From an uncultured Geobacteraceae bacterium (GTDB lineage: Bacteria > Desulfobacterota > Desulfuromonadia > Geobacterales > Pseudopelobacteraceae): a DNA stretch of 33,896 bases. The stretch is taken from the NCBI GenBank assembly GCA_903852495.1, contig CAINRC010000026.1, positions 1 through 33,896 of the forward strand, in the 5' to 3' direction. Position 1 is the first letter of the stretch. Each line of letters starts with the position of its first letter. A program made the translations under genes and the position numbers. The notes beneath the pieces were generated by a model. That model searched no databases. It saw only the letters and a list, made by a program, of their open reading frames with translations, and was not told where the DNA came from. This document shows, one piece after another, positions 31,970 to 33,896 of the stretch.

Positions 31970-32025
31970 CCCCCCGGCAACCCATAAAAAACCAGAAAAA
32001 CTGGGTGCAGCAAGCCGCGCCCCTA
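31970..32025. repeat. Shorter relative of the 24239 repeat
   Basis: TAGTCCCCCCGGCAACCC, then AACCAGAAAAACTGGGTGC and AGCAAGCCGCGCCCCTA. The order CCCCCC, ATAA, AACCAG, GCAGCAAGCCGC is the same as at 24275-24350, with a shorter C run. It is probably an eroded copy of the same element. It also contains a CCAG-AAAAA-CTGG hairpin like that of the leader elements but lacks the second hairpin. Confidence 0.45.
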
Positions 32026-32065
32026 TACCAAAATTGCACGAAAAATAAACGCAACGAAAAAAATG

Positions 32066-32095
32066 TTGACACGGTTATTTTTTATGTGATATTAG
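32066..32095 (+). promoter_or_regulatory. metY promoter
   Basis: TTGACA (32066-32071), 18 bases, TATTAG (32090-32095). The sequence over the -10, ATATTAGTCTACCAAGA, shares TAGTCTAC with the region just before the Rrf2 gene, so the Rrf2 protein may also act here. The predicted leader is about 120 bases long and holds the double-hairpin element. Confidence 0.55.
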
Positions 32096-33583
<1,488 letters not shown>

Positions 33584-33639
33584 CAGTACTGTTATTCCAT
33601 GAAGGCAGAACCGGGGTGACCCCAGCGGCACCCACGGTG

Positions 33640-33697
33640 GCTGACCAGTTAAACTGGAGGCCGGTTATTCCCATCAGGGGTGCCGGCCTTATTTTGT
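33640..33697 (+). promoter_or_regulatory. Sulfur-linked double-hairpin element, copy 3 (after metY)
   Basis: GCTGACCAGTTAAACTGGAG starts it. Hairpin 1 is CCAG-TTAAA-CTGG (33645-33657); the loop differs from copies 1 and 2 while the stem is kept. AGGCCGG (33658-33664) pairs with CCGGCCT (33683-33689), followed by TATTTTG. It lies 57 bases after the metY stop and could end metY transcription, or lead into a gene beyond the window. Confidence 0.65.
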
Positions 33698-33896
33698 CTA
33701 CAGCTTCGGGAGTTTCCCGATTATCTAGTTTCCGTCCGGAAAGGGTGCTTTTTCTCCCTGGCGGCGTCAATCTGCGGCCTTACGTGTGCGGCGTACCGAT
33801 GTACGCCTCCGTGTAATCCCTTGATTTCCTTGCCAGGAGAAAAAATCCCCGCTTTCCGCTACGGAAACCAACAGTTGCTCATCCGGAGTTTCCGGA
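33698..33896. repeat. Imperfect inverted-repeat sequence at the window end, no gene seen
   Basis: GTTTCCGTCCGGAAAG near 33730, then CTTTTTCTCCCTGGC (about 33749-33763), GGCGTACCGATGTACGCC (a hairpin, 33791-33808) and GCCAGGAGAAAAAATC (about 33833-33848) form nested inverted arms. GGAGTTTCCGGA at the very end echoes the left side. This looks like an interspersed repeat element cut by the window. Open frames here have no ribosome binding site. Confidence 0.4.

Overview
The window looks like chromosomal DNA of a Geobacter-type bacterium (Desulfuromonadota/Geobacterales). This is an inference from gene content: a GEMM-family riboswitch of the form known from Geobacter, a sigma-54 type promoter, DUF485 next to a small exported protein, AHHWRQPLN-type histidine kinases, and multi-domain lipoproteins and surface proteins. 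Genes are moderately GC-rich, while the intergenic spaces are AT-rich and full of small inverted-repeat elements.

Layout. Positions 1-453 (minus strand) hold the start of a small exported protein and a DUF485 membrane protein. Positions 1058-1174 hold tRNA-Lys and its terminator, followed by an orphan IS3-type OrfA. Positions 2036-5794 hold a zinc alcohol dehydrogenase and two exported guanidine-modifying (pentein-fold) enzymes. Positions 5816-6690 (minus) hold a methionine-rich lipoprotein with a probable sigma-54 promoter. Positions 7103-11298 are a three-gene two-component cluster. Positions 11351-11509 are a complete promoter, GEMM riboswitch and terminator unit in front of a secreted protein gene. 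Positions 12379-15474 are mobile DNA: a MITE-like element, then an ISL3-type transposon carrying a YhcG/DUF1016 nuclease gene. Positions 15836-19798 are a sulfur assimilation region: Rrf2 regulator, cysK, siroheme reductase, DUF2292 protein and an unusual NifH-like ATPase. An RND efflux pair follows (19966-24161). Positions 24800-31547 encode a 1729-residue subtilisin-like protease ending in a dockerin and, next to it, a lipoprotein whose C-terminus looks like a cohesin. Positions 31592-31937 are a broken DUF4160 and an intact DUF2442. Positions 32225-33583 are metY.

How the parts fit. CysK, the siroheme reductase and MetY would turn reduced sulfur into cysteine and homocysteine. The Rrf2 protein is the obvious local regulator, and a palindrome covers the cysK -10 box. 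Three copies of a conserved double-hairpin RNA element (18841, 32129, 33640) sit before the NifH-like gene, before metY and after metY. The second copy lies between a promoter and the metY start, as a transcription attenuator would. I do not recognise the element as a named riboswitch class.

The strongest candidates for something undescribed are: (1) the sulfur-linked leader RNA; (2) the NifH-like protein that keeps one of the two cluster cysteines and sits in a sulfur operon; (3) the dockerin protease plus cohesin-like lipoprotein pair, a possible surface-anchoring system outside cellulose degradation. The window also contains three copies of one MITE with 16-bp terminal repeats and about 10-bp target duplications. 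No CRISPR array, rRNA or complete prophage was seen.
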